From positions 2,108,001-2,172,000 of the forward strand of contig NZ_JACCCC010000001.1 in NCBI RefSeq assembly GCF_013408795.1: DNA of 64,000 nt. Direction: 5' to 3'. The DNA comes from Spinactinospora alkalitolerans. GTDB taxonomy: Bacteria; Actinomycetota; Actinomycetes; Streptosporangiales; Streptosporangiaceae. The notes beneath the pieces were generated by a model. That model was not told where the DNA came from, searched no databases, and was given only the letters and a program-made list of their open reading frames with translations. A program made the translations under genes and the position numbers. Of the stretch, positions 47,135-55,719 are shown in pieces (position 1 is the stretch's first letter; each line of letters starts with the position of its first letter).

Positions 47135-47908
47135 TCAGCGGACCGGGACGCGGTGCCGGGGGCTCTGGGCCAGGGCCTCGTCGTAGCGTTCCAGCACGAC
47201 CCGGGCCGACTCCGGGCAGTCGCCCAGAGCGGGGGAGACCGCCGCGGCACCGGCCGCGAACGCCTGCTCGGCCACCCGGTCGGAGAAGAACCCCGGGGCC
47301 AGGAGGTAGGTCGCCACCGCGACCCGCGGCGCCCCCGCCGCGCGCAGCCGGGCCACCGCCTCGCCGGGCGTGGGGGAGGCGGCCGAAGCGTAGGCCGGCA
47401 CGACCGCGCGCCACGCGCCCCGCGCGGCGAGCCGCGCGGCCATCTCCTCGATCACCGCGTTCGCGCCGGCGTCACTGGAGCCGGCCGATGCCAGCACCAG
47501 GGCGGTGTCGGGGGCCGCGGCCACGTCGGCCTCGGCCAGCCGGCGCAGCACCGCCTCCTCCAGCAGCGGGTGCGGACCCAGCGTGTCGCCGTAGCGGACA
47601 CGCAGCCAGGGGAAGGCCGCGCGCACCCTGGCCAGGGCCTGCGGCAGGTCGGTCTTGCTGTGGTAGGCCGCCGTCAGCAGCGCCGGCAGCACCACGACCT
47701 CCCCGGCCCCTTCGGCGGCCAGCCGGCCGATGGCCGCCTCCGGGTCGGGCGCCACGTGGTCGAGGTAGGCCACCCGCACGTCCAGGCCGGGACGCAGCCG
47801 CCGCACGCGGTCGAACAGCGCGCCGACCGCACGCGCCGACCTGGCGTCCTTGCTGCCGTGCGCCACCGCGATCAGCGGTACATCGGTATCGGTCGTCTGA
47901 GGATTCAT
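47135..47908 (-). CDS. Sirohydrochlorin chelatase-like protein (CbiX/SirB type)
   Basis: 257 residues. The chelatase motif VAHGSKDARSARAV (about residues 14-27, metal-binding His) is followed by VVVLPALLTAAYHSKTDLP with the second His. The C-terminal repeat half contains ATYLLAPGFFSDRVAEQAF. It inserts iron into sirohydrochlorin to make siroheme, the cofactor of the sulfite reductase encoded four genes upstream in the same operon. 9 bp separate it from cysH. Confidence 0.9.
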   Translation of the reverse strand: MNPQTTDTDVPLIAVAHGSKDARSARAVGALFDRVRRLRPGLDVRVAYLDHVAPDPEAAIGRLAAEGAGEVVVLPALLTAAYHSKTDLPQALARVRAAFPWLRVRYGDTLGPHPLLEEAVLRRLAEADVAAAPDTALVLASAGSSDAGANAVIEEMAARLAARGAWRAVVPAYASAASPTPGEAVARLRAAGAPRVAVATYLLAPGFFSDRVAEQAFAAGAAAVSPALGDCPESARVVLERYDEALAQSPRHRVPVR

Positions 47909-47917
47909 CGAAAGTCC

Positions 47918-48610
47918 CTACAGGTGGATCCCGCACTCGGTCTTGCCGGTGCCGGCCCAGCGGCCGCTTCGGGGGTCGGCGCCGGCCTCGACCCGCCGGG
48001 TGCACGGCGCGCAGCCGATCGAGGGGTAGCCGTCGTAGCGCAGGGGGTTGACCAGGACGCCGTGCTCGGCCATGTAGGCGTCGACGTCGCCCTGGGTCCA
48101 GCGCGCGATCGGATTGACCTTGACCATCTTCTTCTTGGCGTCCCACTGCACGACGCCGACGCCGCGCCGGGTGGCGGACTCGTCCCGGCGCAGTCCGCTG
48201 AGCCAGGCGTCGTAGGGGGCCAGCGCCCGCTTCAACGGCTCGACCTTGCGCAGGTAGCAGCAGATGTTGGGGTCGCGGCCGTGCAGCCTCGGCCCCAGGT
48301 CGCGGTCCTGCTCGGCCACGGTGCGCCGCGGCTCGACGTTGACCAGGTTGATCGGGTAGACGGCCTCGACCGCGTCGCGGGTGCCGATGGTCTCGGCGAA
48401 GTGGTAACCGGTGTCGAGGAAGATCACGTCGATGCCCGGCTTGACCTTGGAGACGAGGTCGACCATCAGCGCGTCGGCCATCGAGGAGGTCATGCACAGC
48501 TTGTCGCCGAAGGTCTCGGCGGCCCACCGGATGATCTCCTGCGCACTCGCCTCCTCCAGCTCAGCCGCGGCCTCCTCGGCCAGTGCCGCACCGTCCAGCG
48601 TGACGTTCAT
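47918..48610 (-). CDS. cysH: Adenylylsulfate (APS) reductase
   Basis: 230 residues. Reduces activated sulfate to sulfite. The paired Cys motifs CCYLRK (about 121-126) and CAPCTRR (about 203-209) bind a [4Fe-4S] cluster, indicating the APS-using rather than the PAPS-using type. The catalytic C-terminal Cys is in KTECGIHL. The start overlaps the stop of the zinc-ribbon gene (ATGA), so they are translationally coupled. Confidence 0.94.
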   Translation of the reverse strand: MNVTLDGAALAEEAAAELEEASAQEIIRWAAETFGDKLCMTSSMADALMVDLVSKVKPGIDVIFLDTGYHFAETIGTRDAVEAVYPINLVNVEPRRTVAEQDRDLGPRLHGRDPNICCYLRKVEPLKRALAPYDAWLSGLRRDESATRRGVGVVQWDAKKKMVKVNPIARWTQGDVDAYMAEHGVLVNPLRYDGYPSIGCAPCTRRVEAGADPRSGRWAGTGKTECGIHL

Positions 48611-48810
48611 GCGTTCCCACCCGTCTGTGTGCCATCAACCGTGCCGGTAATCGCGGCGCTGCGAAGCCCGACGAACTTCACCCTGAACACCCGTGCGCAG
48701 GCGCCGCAGGTCCAGGCGTAGCCCGCGCCCTTCTCGCCGTCGCCCTCGTGCGGCTCCAGGTCCTCGTCCCCGCAGTAGGGGCAGTAGTAGGGGGCTGCTC
48801 TCTCCGTCAT
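48607..48810 (-). CDS. Small zinc-ribbon protein of the sulfur operon
   Basis: 67 residues from the ATG at 48810. CPYCGDEDLEPHEG (about residues 10-23) and CGACARVFRVKFVG (about 35-48) form a C-x2-C / C-x2-C zinc ribbon. It lies between sir and cysH with an ATGA overlap to cysH, a position I recall as conserved in Streptomyces. The start codon sits inside the first copy of the 103-bp tandem repeat. The role is unknown; an electron-transfer, metal or assembly function in sulfate reduction is inference. Confidence 0.85.
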   Translation of the reverse strand: MTERAAPYYCPYCGDEDLEPHEGDGEKGAGYAWTCGACARVFRVKFVGLRSAAITGTVDGTQTGGNA

Positions 48811-49041
48811 TGCGCGCTCACCGCTCCTCGCTCGCTGCGCGGGCGGAGCGTGCGGCGGCGCGTCGGGCACCGCCCGCTCCGCTTGCTGTGTCGGGTTTGC
48901 GTCGCGCCGTCATTGCGCGCTCACCGCTCCTCGCTCGCTGCGCGGGCGGAGCGTGCGGCGGCGCGTCGGGCACCGCCCGCTCCGCTTGCTGTGTCGGGTT
49001 CGCGTCGCGCCGTCATTGCGCGCTCACCGCTCCTCGCTCGC
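48808..49041. repeat. 103-bp tandem duplication (2.3 copies) between sir and the zinc-ribbon gene
   Basis: Copies start at 48808, 48911 and (partial) 49014, with one mismatch between the two full copies. On the minus strand each unit carries GAGGAG and an ATG; each full copy encodes a 31-residue frame (48818-48913 and 48921-49016) beginning MTARRKPDTASG or MTARREPDTASG whose TGA is 7 nt from the next ATG. The recent duplication lengthens the sir to zinc-ribbon gap. Confidence 0.92.
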
Positions 49042-49044
49042 GCC

Positions 49045-50730
49045 TCACTTGAGATCGGCGTCCTCGGCCCTCGCCACCCAGGTCGCGAACGCCTCTCCGT
49101 CCTCCTTCTTGGCGAGGTAGCGGCGCAGCACGCGCTCGACGTAGTCGGGCAGCTCGTCCGCCGTGGTCTTCAGGCCGCGGATCTTGCGGCCGAAGGCGGC
49201 GTTCAGCCCCATCCCGCCGCCCAGGTGGACCTGGTAGCCCTCGACCTGGTTGCCCTCGCCGTCGGTGACGAGCTGGCCCTTCAAGCCGATGTCGGCGACC
49301 TGGATGCGGGCGCAGGAGTTGGGGCAGCCGTTGAGGTTGATCGTGACCGGCTCGGGGAAGTCGGGCAGCCGCCGCTCCAGCTCCTCGATCAGGGAGGCGC
49401 CCTTGGCCTTGGTCTCGACGATGGCGAGCTTGCAGAACTCGATGCCGGTGCAGGCCATCGTCTGGCGGCGGAAGGTGCTCGGCCGCACCTCCAGGTCCTC
49501 GGCCTCCAGCGCCGCGACGACCGAGTCAACCCTGTCCTCGGTGACGTCGAGGATGATGAGCTTCTGGTCGGCGGTGGTGCAGACGCGGTCCGAGCCGTGC
49601 GCCTCGGCGATGTCGGCGATGCGGCTCAGCCCGGTCCCCGAGACCCGGCCGACCTTGGGGGCGAAGCCGACATAGAAGCGGCCGTCGCGCTGGCGGTGCA
49701 CGCCGATGTGGTCGCGCCGGGTTCCGGGGTCCAGCGTCGGCTCGGGACCGTCGGGCAGCGCGTAGCCCAGGTACTCCTTCTCCAGCAGCTCGCGGAACTT
49801 CTCCGTGCCCCAGTCCTTGACCAGGAACTTGATCCGGGCGCGGTGCCGCAGCCGGCGGTAGCCGTAGTCGCGGAAGATCGAGCACACGCCGGCCCAGACC
49901 TCGCTGACCTGGTCCGGGCGCACGAAGGTGCCCAGGCGCTGGGCGAACATCGGGTTGGTGGACAGGCCGCCGCCGACGAACAGGTCGAAGCCGGGCTGAC
50001 CGTCGGGGCCGACCACGCCGACGAAGGCGACGTCGTTGATCTCGTGGTTGGTGCAGTGCACCGAGCACCCGGCGATGGCGGTCTTGAACTTGCGCGGCAG
50101 GTTGGAGAAGAGCGGGCTGCCGATGTGGTCGTCGTAGACCTGCCGGATCTGCTCACTGGCGTCGATGACCTCGTCCTCGGCGATCCCGGCCAGCGGGCAG
50201 CCCATGATGACGCGCGGGGTGTCGCCGCAGGCCTCGGTGGTCGACAGCCCCACGCCCTCCAGCCGCTCCCAGATGGCGGGGACGTCCTCGATCCGCACCC
50301 AGTGGAGTTGGACGTTCTGCCGGTCGGTGATGTCGGCGGTGTCGCGGCCGTAGGCGGTGGAGACCTCGGCGACGGCGCGCAGCTGGGCCGCGCTGAGCTG
50401 GCCGCCGTCGATGCGCACACGCAGCATGAAGTAGCGGTCGTCGAGCTCCTCCGGCTCCAGGACCGCGGTCTTGCCGCCGTCGATGCCCGGGGCGCGCTGG
50501 GTGTAGAGCCCGAACCAGCGGAACCGTCCGCGCAGGTCGGCGGGGTCGATCGAGTCGAAGCCCGCCTTGGAGTAGATGTCGATGATGCGCCGGCGGACGT
50601 TGAGCCCGTCGTCGTTCTTCTTGTTCTCCTCGTTCTTGTTCAGCGGTTCGCGGTAGCCGAGGGCCCACTGGCCCTCGCCGCGGCGCGGTCGGGAGGGCTT
50701 GTGGCCGGTCGCTGCGGATGCGGGAGGCAT
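49045..50730 (-). CDS. sir: Ferredoxin-dependent sulfite reductase
   Basis: 561 residues, siroheme/[4Fe-4S] enzyme reducing sulfite to sulfide. Cluster cysteines are in TMACTGIEFCKLAIVETK and LNGCPNSCARIQ; the siroheme half-domains recur as in NirA/SirA proteins (YFMLRVRIDGGQLSAAQL and FYVGFAPKVGRV). The Tyr/Cys crosslink pair of actinobacterial SirA is plausible but I did not assign it. It heads the zinc ribbon-cysH-chelatase operon and is preceded by a leader peptide 176 bp upstream. Nitrite reductase activity is a related alternative, unlikely in this context. Confidence 0.94.
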   Translation of the reverse strand: MPPASAATGHKPSRPRRGEGQWALGYREPLNKNEENKKNDDGLNVRRRIIDIYSKAGFDSIDPADLRGRFRWFGLYTQRAPGIDGGKTAVLEPEELDDRYFMLRVRIDGGQLSAAQLRAVAEVSTAYGRDTADITDRQNVQLHWVRIEDVPAIWERLEGVGLSTTEACGDTPRVIMGCPLAGIAEDEVIDASEQIRQVYDDHIGSPLFSNLPRKFKTAIAGCSVHCTNHEINDVAFVGVVGPDGQPGFDLFVGGGLSTNPMFAQRLGTFVRPDQVSEVWAGVCSIFRDYGYRRLRHRARIKFLVKDWGTEKFRELLEKEYLGYALPDGPEPTLDPGTRRDHIGVHRQRDGRFYVGFAPKVGRVSGTGLSRIADIAEAHGSDRVCTTADQKLIILDVTEDRVDSVVAALEAEDLEVRPSTFRRQTMACTGIEFCKLAIVETKAKGASLIEELERRLPDFPEPVTINLNGCPNSCARIQVADIGLKGQLVTDGEGNQVEGYQVHLGGGMGLNAAFGRKIRGLKTTADELPDYVERVLRRYLAKKEDGEAFATWVARAEDADLK

Positions 50731-51188
50731 CGTGGGGTCCTCCGAGCTGGTCGCGGGGCGCGGCGACCGACGGGCACCCCACCGCGCACCGCGTTCCGCA
50801 CGTCATCGTGTCGGAACCGGAGTTCGCGGAAAAAGGAGGTAGAGAACGTCGGCGCCGCGGATGCCCCAGAAAACGGGCGAAAAAAGGTATGAAGCGGCGG
50901 CGGGATCAGCCGACGTTACGACAGATGGCACTGCGGACCCGAAGGAAGTCCACGTGCCGACGCACGCAGAGCATTGGGTCCAGAGCAGTAGCCATGACAC
51001 CGACAATGGCACGTGGGACGGATGTTTGTCCAGGTGTGGGCGGGTCGGACACGCGGTGAAGCACGTCACGTAAAACCGACCACCTCAGTAGGGAATTGGG
51101 TCACGTTTTGCCATCGGATCGGTACGGATCGCCGTGTTCGCGCCGCCCACCACGCCTTTCAGCGGCGGAGAACGCTACGTTGGGAAGG
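50731..51188. other. Divergent region sir / yihY with leader peptide
   Basis: 458-bp gap. It holds the leader peptide listed separately. On the minus strand a run of six T follows about 25 nt after the leader stop (complement of 50881-50886), preceded only by a weak CGGC/GCCG hairpin. TACGTT at 51176-51181 may be the -10 box of the yihY-like gene. Confidence 0.55.
50906..50974 (-). CDS. Cysteine-type leader peptide of the sir operon
   Basis: 22-residue frame beginning MLCVRRHVDFLRVRSAIC, then RNVG and TGA. It matches the actinobacterial putative leader peptide family found before sulfur-assimilation genes, with its R-R-H-V-D core and a Cys near the C-terminal end; a second Cys lies at position 3. 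Known mycobacterial Cys-rich leaders sense cysteine supply through ribosome stalling, so this may attenuate sir in the presence of cysteine. No ribosome site is evident, so the mRNA may be leaderless or nearly so. It is too short to be found by length alone. Confidence 0.8.
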   Translation of the reverse strand: MLCVRRHVDFLRVRSAICRNVG

Positions 51189-52517
51189 GTGCGAGCCTAC
51201 CTGGAGCGAGCCCGACGCGCCGTCGAGGAATGGCGGTCCCGCCACCCGCGCGCCGGCGCGGCCGTGACGCTCGCCGTGCGCACGACCAAGTCGGCCGTGC
51301 GGGTCCGCATCATCGGGCTTGCGGCGGAGTCGGCGTTCTTCGCGCTGCTCTCCCTGCCGGCGCTGCTGCTCGGCCTCATCGGCACGCTCGGGCACCTCCG
51401 CTCGGTGCTCGGCCAGGGCACCGTGCTGGAGATCCGGGCCTGGATCCTGGACCTCGCCACCACCGCGCTGACCGCCCAGACCGTCGACAGGGTGGTGGCG
51501 CCCCTGGTCGACGACTTCCTGCGCGGCGCCCAGGGCGGGATACTCTCCCTGACGTTCCTGGTGTCGCTGTGGTCGGGGTCGCGCGCCATGAACGTCTTCA
51601 TCGAGTCCATCACCATCGCCTACGGCCTCTCGGAGGTGCGGGGCTACTTCCGCCAGCGCGCGCTGGCCTTCATCGGCTACCTCGGCGGCCTGCTGTTCGC
51701 GCTGGTGGTGCTGCCGGTGCTGGTGGCGGGCCCGAACCTGGTCCGCGACCTGCTGCCGATGGCCGGCGACTACCTGCACCTGGCCTACTGGCCGGTGGTA
51801 GGGCTGCTCTCGCTGACCTGCCTGCTCGCGCTGTACACCCTGAGCGTGCCCGTCCGCACGCCCCTGTGGCGGCACCTGCCCGGCTCGGTCGTGGCGATGG
51901 TCGTCCTGCTGCTGGGCTCGGTGCTGCTGCGCGTCTACCTGGACGCCTCCTTCGGCCAGGTCACCATCTACGGGTCGCTCGCGGCGCCGATCGCCATCCT
52001 CGCCTGGTTCTACGTCATGGCGCTGGCGGTGCTCATCGGCTCCTTGCTCAACGCCGAGATCGACGCGATGTGGCCGACGGCCACCACGGCCGAGGCGCGG
52101 GCCGAGATCGCCGCCCGGCGGCACGCCAGGGCGACCCGGCTGGTCCGGCGGCACGAGGAGGCGCTGCGGACCGTGGTCGAGCGCGGCGACGCGCGGAAGG
52201 ACGAGGACGAGATCGCCGAGGAGGCCGAGGCGTCGGAGGCCGAGGAGGTCCTGGAGCGGATCGGCGGAGACGCTGACGGCGCCGCCCGCGGGCCGGCCGG
52301 TGCCGCGCCCGCGGAGGAGGCCGACTCCGACGCCGCGCAGATCCCCGCGGCCGGAGGGCCGGGGGAGGAGGAGCCCGGCGACGCGTCCCCCGGGAACGAG
52401 GGGGAGCCCCGGACCGAGGAGCCGGACGTGCCGACCCAGCGGCCCGTGCGCGGCTCCGAGGCGGACGGCGGCGGGCGTCCCGGAGCCGACCCGCTGGTGT
52501 CGCGCAAGGGTGAGTGA
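51189..52517 (+). CDS. YihY/BrkB-family membrane protein
   Basis: 442 residues from the GTG at 51189 (a TTG at 51180 is possible). Six to seven hydrophobic helices over about residues 35-290 contain the family blocks AAESAFFALLSLPALLLGLIG, LVSLWSGSRAMNVFIESITIAYG and YGSLAAPIAILAWFYVMALAVLIG. The C-terminal ~150 residues are a charged, disordered tail rich in Glu, Ala and Gly. Family once annotated as RNase BN in error; function unknown. TACGTT eight bases before the GTG suggests a leaderless transcript. Confidence 0.88.
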   Translation: MRAYLERARRAVEEWRSRHPRAGAAVTLAVRTTKSAVRVRIIGLAAESAFFALLSLPALLLGLIGTLGHLRSVLGQGTVLEIRAWILDLATTALTAQTVDRVVAPLVDDFLRGAQGGILSLTFLVSLWSGSRAMNVFIESITIAYGLSEVRGYFRQRALAFIGYLGGLLFALVVLPVLVAGPNLVRDLLPMAGDYLHLAYWPVVGLLSLTCLLALYTLSVPVRTPLWRHLPGSVVAMVVLLLGSVLLRVYLDASFGQVTIYGSLAAPIAILAWFYVMALAVLIGSLLNAEIDAMWPTATTAEARAEIAARRHARATRLVRRHEEALRTVVERGDARKDEDEIAEEAEASEAEEVLERIGGDADGAARGPAGAAPAEEADSDAAQIPAAGGPGEEEPGDASPGNEGEPRTEEPDVPTQRPVRGSEADGGGRPGADPLVSRKGE

Positions 52518-52633
52518 GACCGGAGCCACCGCCGCGCGACTGTGCGGGCAGCGGCGTCGTCCGGCATGATTCTGCCGACCGGTCCCCGCCGCCCGGGGCC
52601 GCCCCTCCCCGCGCCGAACAGATGGAGAGCCCC

Positions 52634-53386
52634 ATGGCACGTTCGTCCCGTCCCGGCAGAACCGGCAGCAGACGCCTGGTCGGCGGCCTGGCCTCGGTGC
52701 TCGCGATCGTCGTGCTGGCGGTTCTGGTCTCGGCGCTGACCGAGACCAACCTCCTTGACGCCCTGCGCGGCCTCACCGGCGGCCCCGGCACCTCCGGTCA
52801 GTCGGGCTCCGGGGGATCGGGGCAGCAGGCCCCGGCCGCGGCCGAAGCGGAGGAGGCCCGTGAGCGGCTCGCCGGAATCGAGGTCGCAGTCCCCGACTCC
52901 CGCGGCGACTACGAGCGGGAGGAGTTCGGCGACGGCTGGATCGACACCGACGACAACGGCTGCTCCACCCGCAACGACGTGCTCGCCCGCGACCTGGACG
53001 CCGTCACGGCCGACGCCGACTGCAAGGTGGTCAACGGCGTCCTGGACGACCCCTACACCGGTGAGCGCATCGAGTTCACCAGCGATGATCCCCAGGCCGT
53101 CCAGATCGACCACGTGGTGCCGCTGTCGCTGGCCTGGCGGATGGGCGCCGACGAGTGGGACCGCGACCGCCGGGTGGAGTTCGCCAACGACCCCGGCAAC
53201 CTGATCGCCGCCGACGGCCCGGCCAACGGCCAGAAGAGCGACTCCGGCCCCGGAGAGTGGCAGCCCCGCGCCGAGTACCGGTGCTCCTACGCCATCCGCT
53301 ACATCGACGTGACCCACCGCTACGACCTGGCCCTGGCCTCCGAGGACCACGACGCACTGGACGACATGCTCGACACCTGCGCCTAG
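52634..53386 (+). CDS. Secreted HNH nuclease (DUF1524 / GmrSD C-terminal type)
   Basis: 250 residues. One N-terminal hydrophobic segment (LASVLAIVVLAVLVSAL, about 20-36) acts as anchor or signal, followed by a Gly/Ser/Ala linker. The HNH core is QIDHVVPLSLAWRMGA (His in DHVVPL), then FANDPGNLIAADGPANGQKSDSGP with the Asn and Lys residues. Two Cys in NGCSTRND and ADADCKVV and two near the end (RCSYAIRY, DTCA) could form disulfides, consistent with secretion. Likely nutrient or defence DNase. The ATG at 52634 follows GGAGAG. Confidence 0.87.
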   Translation: MARSSRPGRTGSRRLVGGLASVLAIVVLAVLVSALTETNLLDALRGLTGGPGTSGQSGSGGSGQQAPAAAEAEEARERLAGIEVAVPDSRGDYEREEFGDGWIDTDDNGCSTRNDVLARDLDAVTADADCKVVNGVLDDPYTGERIEFTSDDPQAVQIDHVVPLSLAWRMGADEWDRDRRVEFANDPGNLIAADGPANGQKSDSGPGEWQPRAEYRCSYAIRYIDVTHRYDLALASEDHDALDDMLDTCA

Positions 53387-53403
53387 GGTGCCCGGGGACG
53401 CTG

Positions 53404-54624
53404 TCAGGTCTGCCGCGCCTTCGGGGGGCGCGGGCGCAGGCTGCCGGCCAGCAGGGCCGCGACCAGCGCGGCCACGGGGATGATGAGCAGGCCCGTACCC
53501 AGCGAGGATGCGTCGGCGACCGTGCCCACCAGCGGCGGGAAGCACAGGAAGCCCACGCGGGCCAGCCAGGCCACGATGGTCACGCCGTCGCCGCTGCGCA
53601 CGCCGGGGATGTCGCCGGCGGCGGCCAGGCCCAGCGGGAACAGCGTCGCCACGCCGAGGCCGGAGAGCCCGAAGCCGATGATGACGGTGGCCGGCGTGGG
53701 GAACAGCAACGCGGTTCCCAGGCCGACCGCGGCCAGCAGCGCGCCGGTGCGCGTCACGGCGACCGCCCCGAAGCGGTCGGTCAGCCGGTCGCCGGTCAAT
53801 CGGCCCACGGTCATCAGCCCCTGGCAGGCCACGAACGGCAGCCCGGCCAGGAACGCGGAGGTCATGATCTCGTCGCGCATGTAGACCGCGCCCCACGACG
53901 CCGCGGAGTCCTCGATGCCCCCGGCCATCATCAGCAGGGCCGCGAGCGCCAGCAGCACCGGGGCCGACCGCACCAGCAGCGGCAGCGCCGCACCCGGGGC
54001 CGGGGTCTCCGAGGCGGCGCCGCGCTCGGTGTGCTCGGGGCCCGGAAGCAGGAACCGGGCCGCCGACAGCGCCGCCGCCGTCAGCAGGACCGCCACGAGG
54101 GTCAGGTGCGCCGGCATCGGGACCCGCAGCCCCGCCATGGCCGCGCCGAGCAGGCCGCCCCCGACGGCGCTGACGCTCCAGACGGCGTGGAAGGTGTTGA
54201 TGATGGTGCGGCCGTAGCGCCGCTGCACGCGCAGCCCGTGGGCGTTCATCGCCGAGTCGGTCCAGGAGTCCAGCGTGCCGATGCAGAAGAGCACGGCGGC
54301 CAGCGCCGGCCAGTTGGGCGCCAGCGCCACCAGCGGCAGCACCCAGGCGAGCAGAACGGCGGCGAGCACCGAGGCCCGGCCGCTGCCCAGGCGTGCGATC
54401 AGGGGACCGGCCAGCATCCCCAGGAGGAGCGCGCCCAGCGGCATCGCGGCGATCGCCGTGCCGAGGGCGGTGTTGGACAGCCCCAGGTCGTCCTTGATCG
54501 CGGGCAGCCACGGCACCACGTTGGCGTAGGCGAACCCATTGCTGAAGAAGAGCCCGACGACCGCGAGCCGCGCTCTCGTGGCCACCCTGTCCGGTCCCGC
54601 GAGGGCCTGCCGGTCCGCGCCCAC
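53404..54624 (-). CDS. MFS transporter
   Basis: 406 residues with twelve hydrophobic helices. The MFS loop 2-3 motif appears as GPLIARLGSGRASVLAA (about 66-82). The GTG at 54624 has GGAGG four bases upstream; a longer upstream frame to 54792 lacks conserved sequence. Similar proteins (FucP/YbjJ-like, with SWGAVYMRD in helix 7-8) transport sugars or drugs; specificity cannot be assigned. Converges on the HNH nuclease gene. Confidence 0.87.
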   Translation of the reverse strand: MGADRQALAGPDRVATRARLAVVGLFFSNGFAYANVVPWLPAIKDDLGLSNTALGTAIAAMPLGALLLGMLAGPLIARLGSGRASVLAAVLLAWVLPLVALAPNWPALAAVLFCIGTLDSWTDSAMNAHGLRVQRRYGRTIINTFHAVWSVSAVGGGLLGAAMAGLRVPMPAHLTLVAVLLTAAALSAARFLLPGPEHTERGAASETPAPGAALPLLVRSAPVLLALAALLMMAGGIEDSAASWGAVYMRDEIMTSAFLAGLPFVACQGLMTVGRLTGDRLTDRFGAVAVTRTGALLAAVGLGTALLFPTPATVIIGFGLSGLGVATLFPLGLAAAGDIPGVRSGDGVTIVAWLARVGFLCFPPLVGTVADASSLGTGLLIIPVAALVAALLAGSLRPRPPKARQT

Positions 54625-55010
54625 TCGACCTCCAGATGCCGTGCCGTGTCCCTCCCTCTCCACGGGGGCGGAGTCCGGCACCGGCCATTCTTGTGAACGC
54701 TCCCATGCGCGACGGGCGCGACTCGGGTAGAACGGATGGCGGCGGGATCGTGCGCCGGATCTCCTTGACCATAAGGGAACACAGCCGATCATGGGAGGGG
54801 TTTTCGTCCGCCGAAGGGAACCGGGGCGCCGTCGGCACGATCAGGGGTTGCGCGACGGCGGTGCCTCCCCTACATATGATCCTCCGAGCGTCTTGCCGCC
54901 CCGCCCCTCACCCCCTGTCCGTCCGCGCGAACCCCATCGACCGGTTCCTCCCCCGACCGATCAGGCGATCCCACGCTCGGCCCCAGCACGATGATCCGGA
55001 GTCCTGACTG
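54625..55010. other. Divergent spacer MFS / GNAT
   Basis: 386 bp, no supported gene. TTGCGC (54848-54853), 17 bp, TACATA (54871-54876) is a weak vegetative-promoter candidate towards the GNAT gene. No palindrome of note. Confidence 0.35.
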
Positions 55011-55622
55011 ATGATCGACATGAGCGCGCTGCGCGAGAAACCGACCCTCTCCGGCGACCATGTCCGGCTCGTGCCACTGGCCGAGGAGCACGCCGAGGCG
55101 CTCTATGAGTCGACGCAGGACCCCGAGACCCGCCGTCTGATGGGGACCCACCGCATCTTCACGCTGGGGGAGGTCCGCGAGTGGTGCGCCGAGCGGGCCG
55201 CGCAGCCCGACCGACTGGATCTGGCGATCATCGAGCAGGCCGGCGACCGGCACCTCGGTGAGCTCTCGCTCATGGACGTCGACCGCTACAACGAGAGCGC
55301 GGCCTACCGCATCGCGCTCTCGGCGATCGAGTTCACCGGCCGCGGGCTGGGCAGGGAGGCGACCCGGCTGCTGCTGGAGTACGCCTTCGAGCGGATCGGC
55401 CTGCATCGCGTGTCACTGGAGGTCTACGCCTTCAACATGCGGGCGATCGCCGCCTACCGCGCCTGCGGGTTCGCCGTCGAGGGACGGCTGCGCGACGCGC
55501 TGCTGTGGGAGGGGCGCCGCCACGACGCGCTGGTGATGTCGGTGCTGGAGCGGGATTTCCGCAGGGCCATGGGCCCGTTCCCCGGCAGGGGCGGCGCGCG
55601 TTCCGCGGCCGACCACGGCTGA
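55011..55622 (+). CDS. GNAT-family N-acetyltransferase (RimJ/RimL-like)
   Basis: 203 residues. The acetyl-CoA-binding motif A is in FTGRGLGREATRLLLEYAF (about residues 104-122; R-x2-G-x-G/A variant), and motif B as LHRVSLEVYAFNMRAIAAYRACGF. The RimJ/L-type start LSGDHVRLVPLAEEHAEALYE is clear. Substrate may be a ribosomal protein N-terminus, an amino acid or an antibiotic; undetermined. Confidence 0.88.
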   Translation: MIDMSALREKPTLSGDHVRLVPLAEEHAEALYESTQDPETRRLMGTHRIFTLGEVREWCAERAAQPDRLDLAIIEQAGDRHLGELSLMDVDRYNESAAYRIALSAIEFTGRGLGREATRLLLEYAFERIGLHRVSLEVYAFNMRAIAAYRACGFAVEGRLRDALLWEGRRHDALVMSVLERDFRRAMGPFPGRGGARSAADHG

Positions 55623-55650
55623 ACCCGGCGAGATTCACGGGTTCGCTGGG

Positions 55651-55676
55651 GTTGCGCGGCCGGGTGGAGCGGGTAT
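55651..55676 (+). promoter_or_regulatory. Candidate SigB/SigF-type promoter
   Basis: GTTG (55651-55654), 16 bp, GGGTAT (55671-55676), 44 bp before the phosphoribosyltransferase start. Confidence 0.4.
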
Positions 55677-55719
55677 GCCCGTAGCACTTTCTCCGTGCCG
55701 AGCCATGCGGTAGGTCGTT

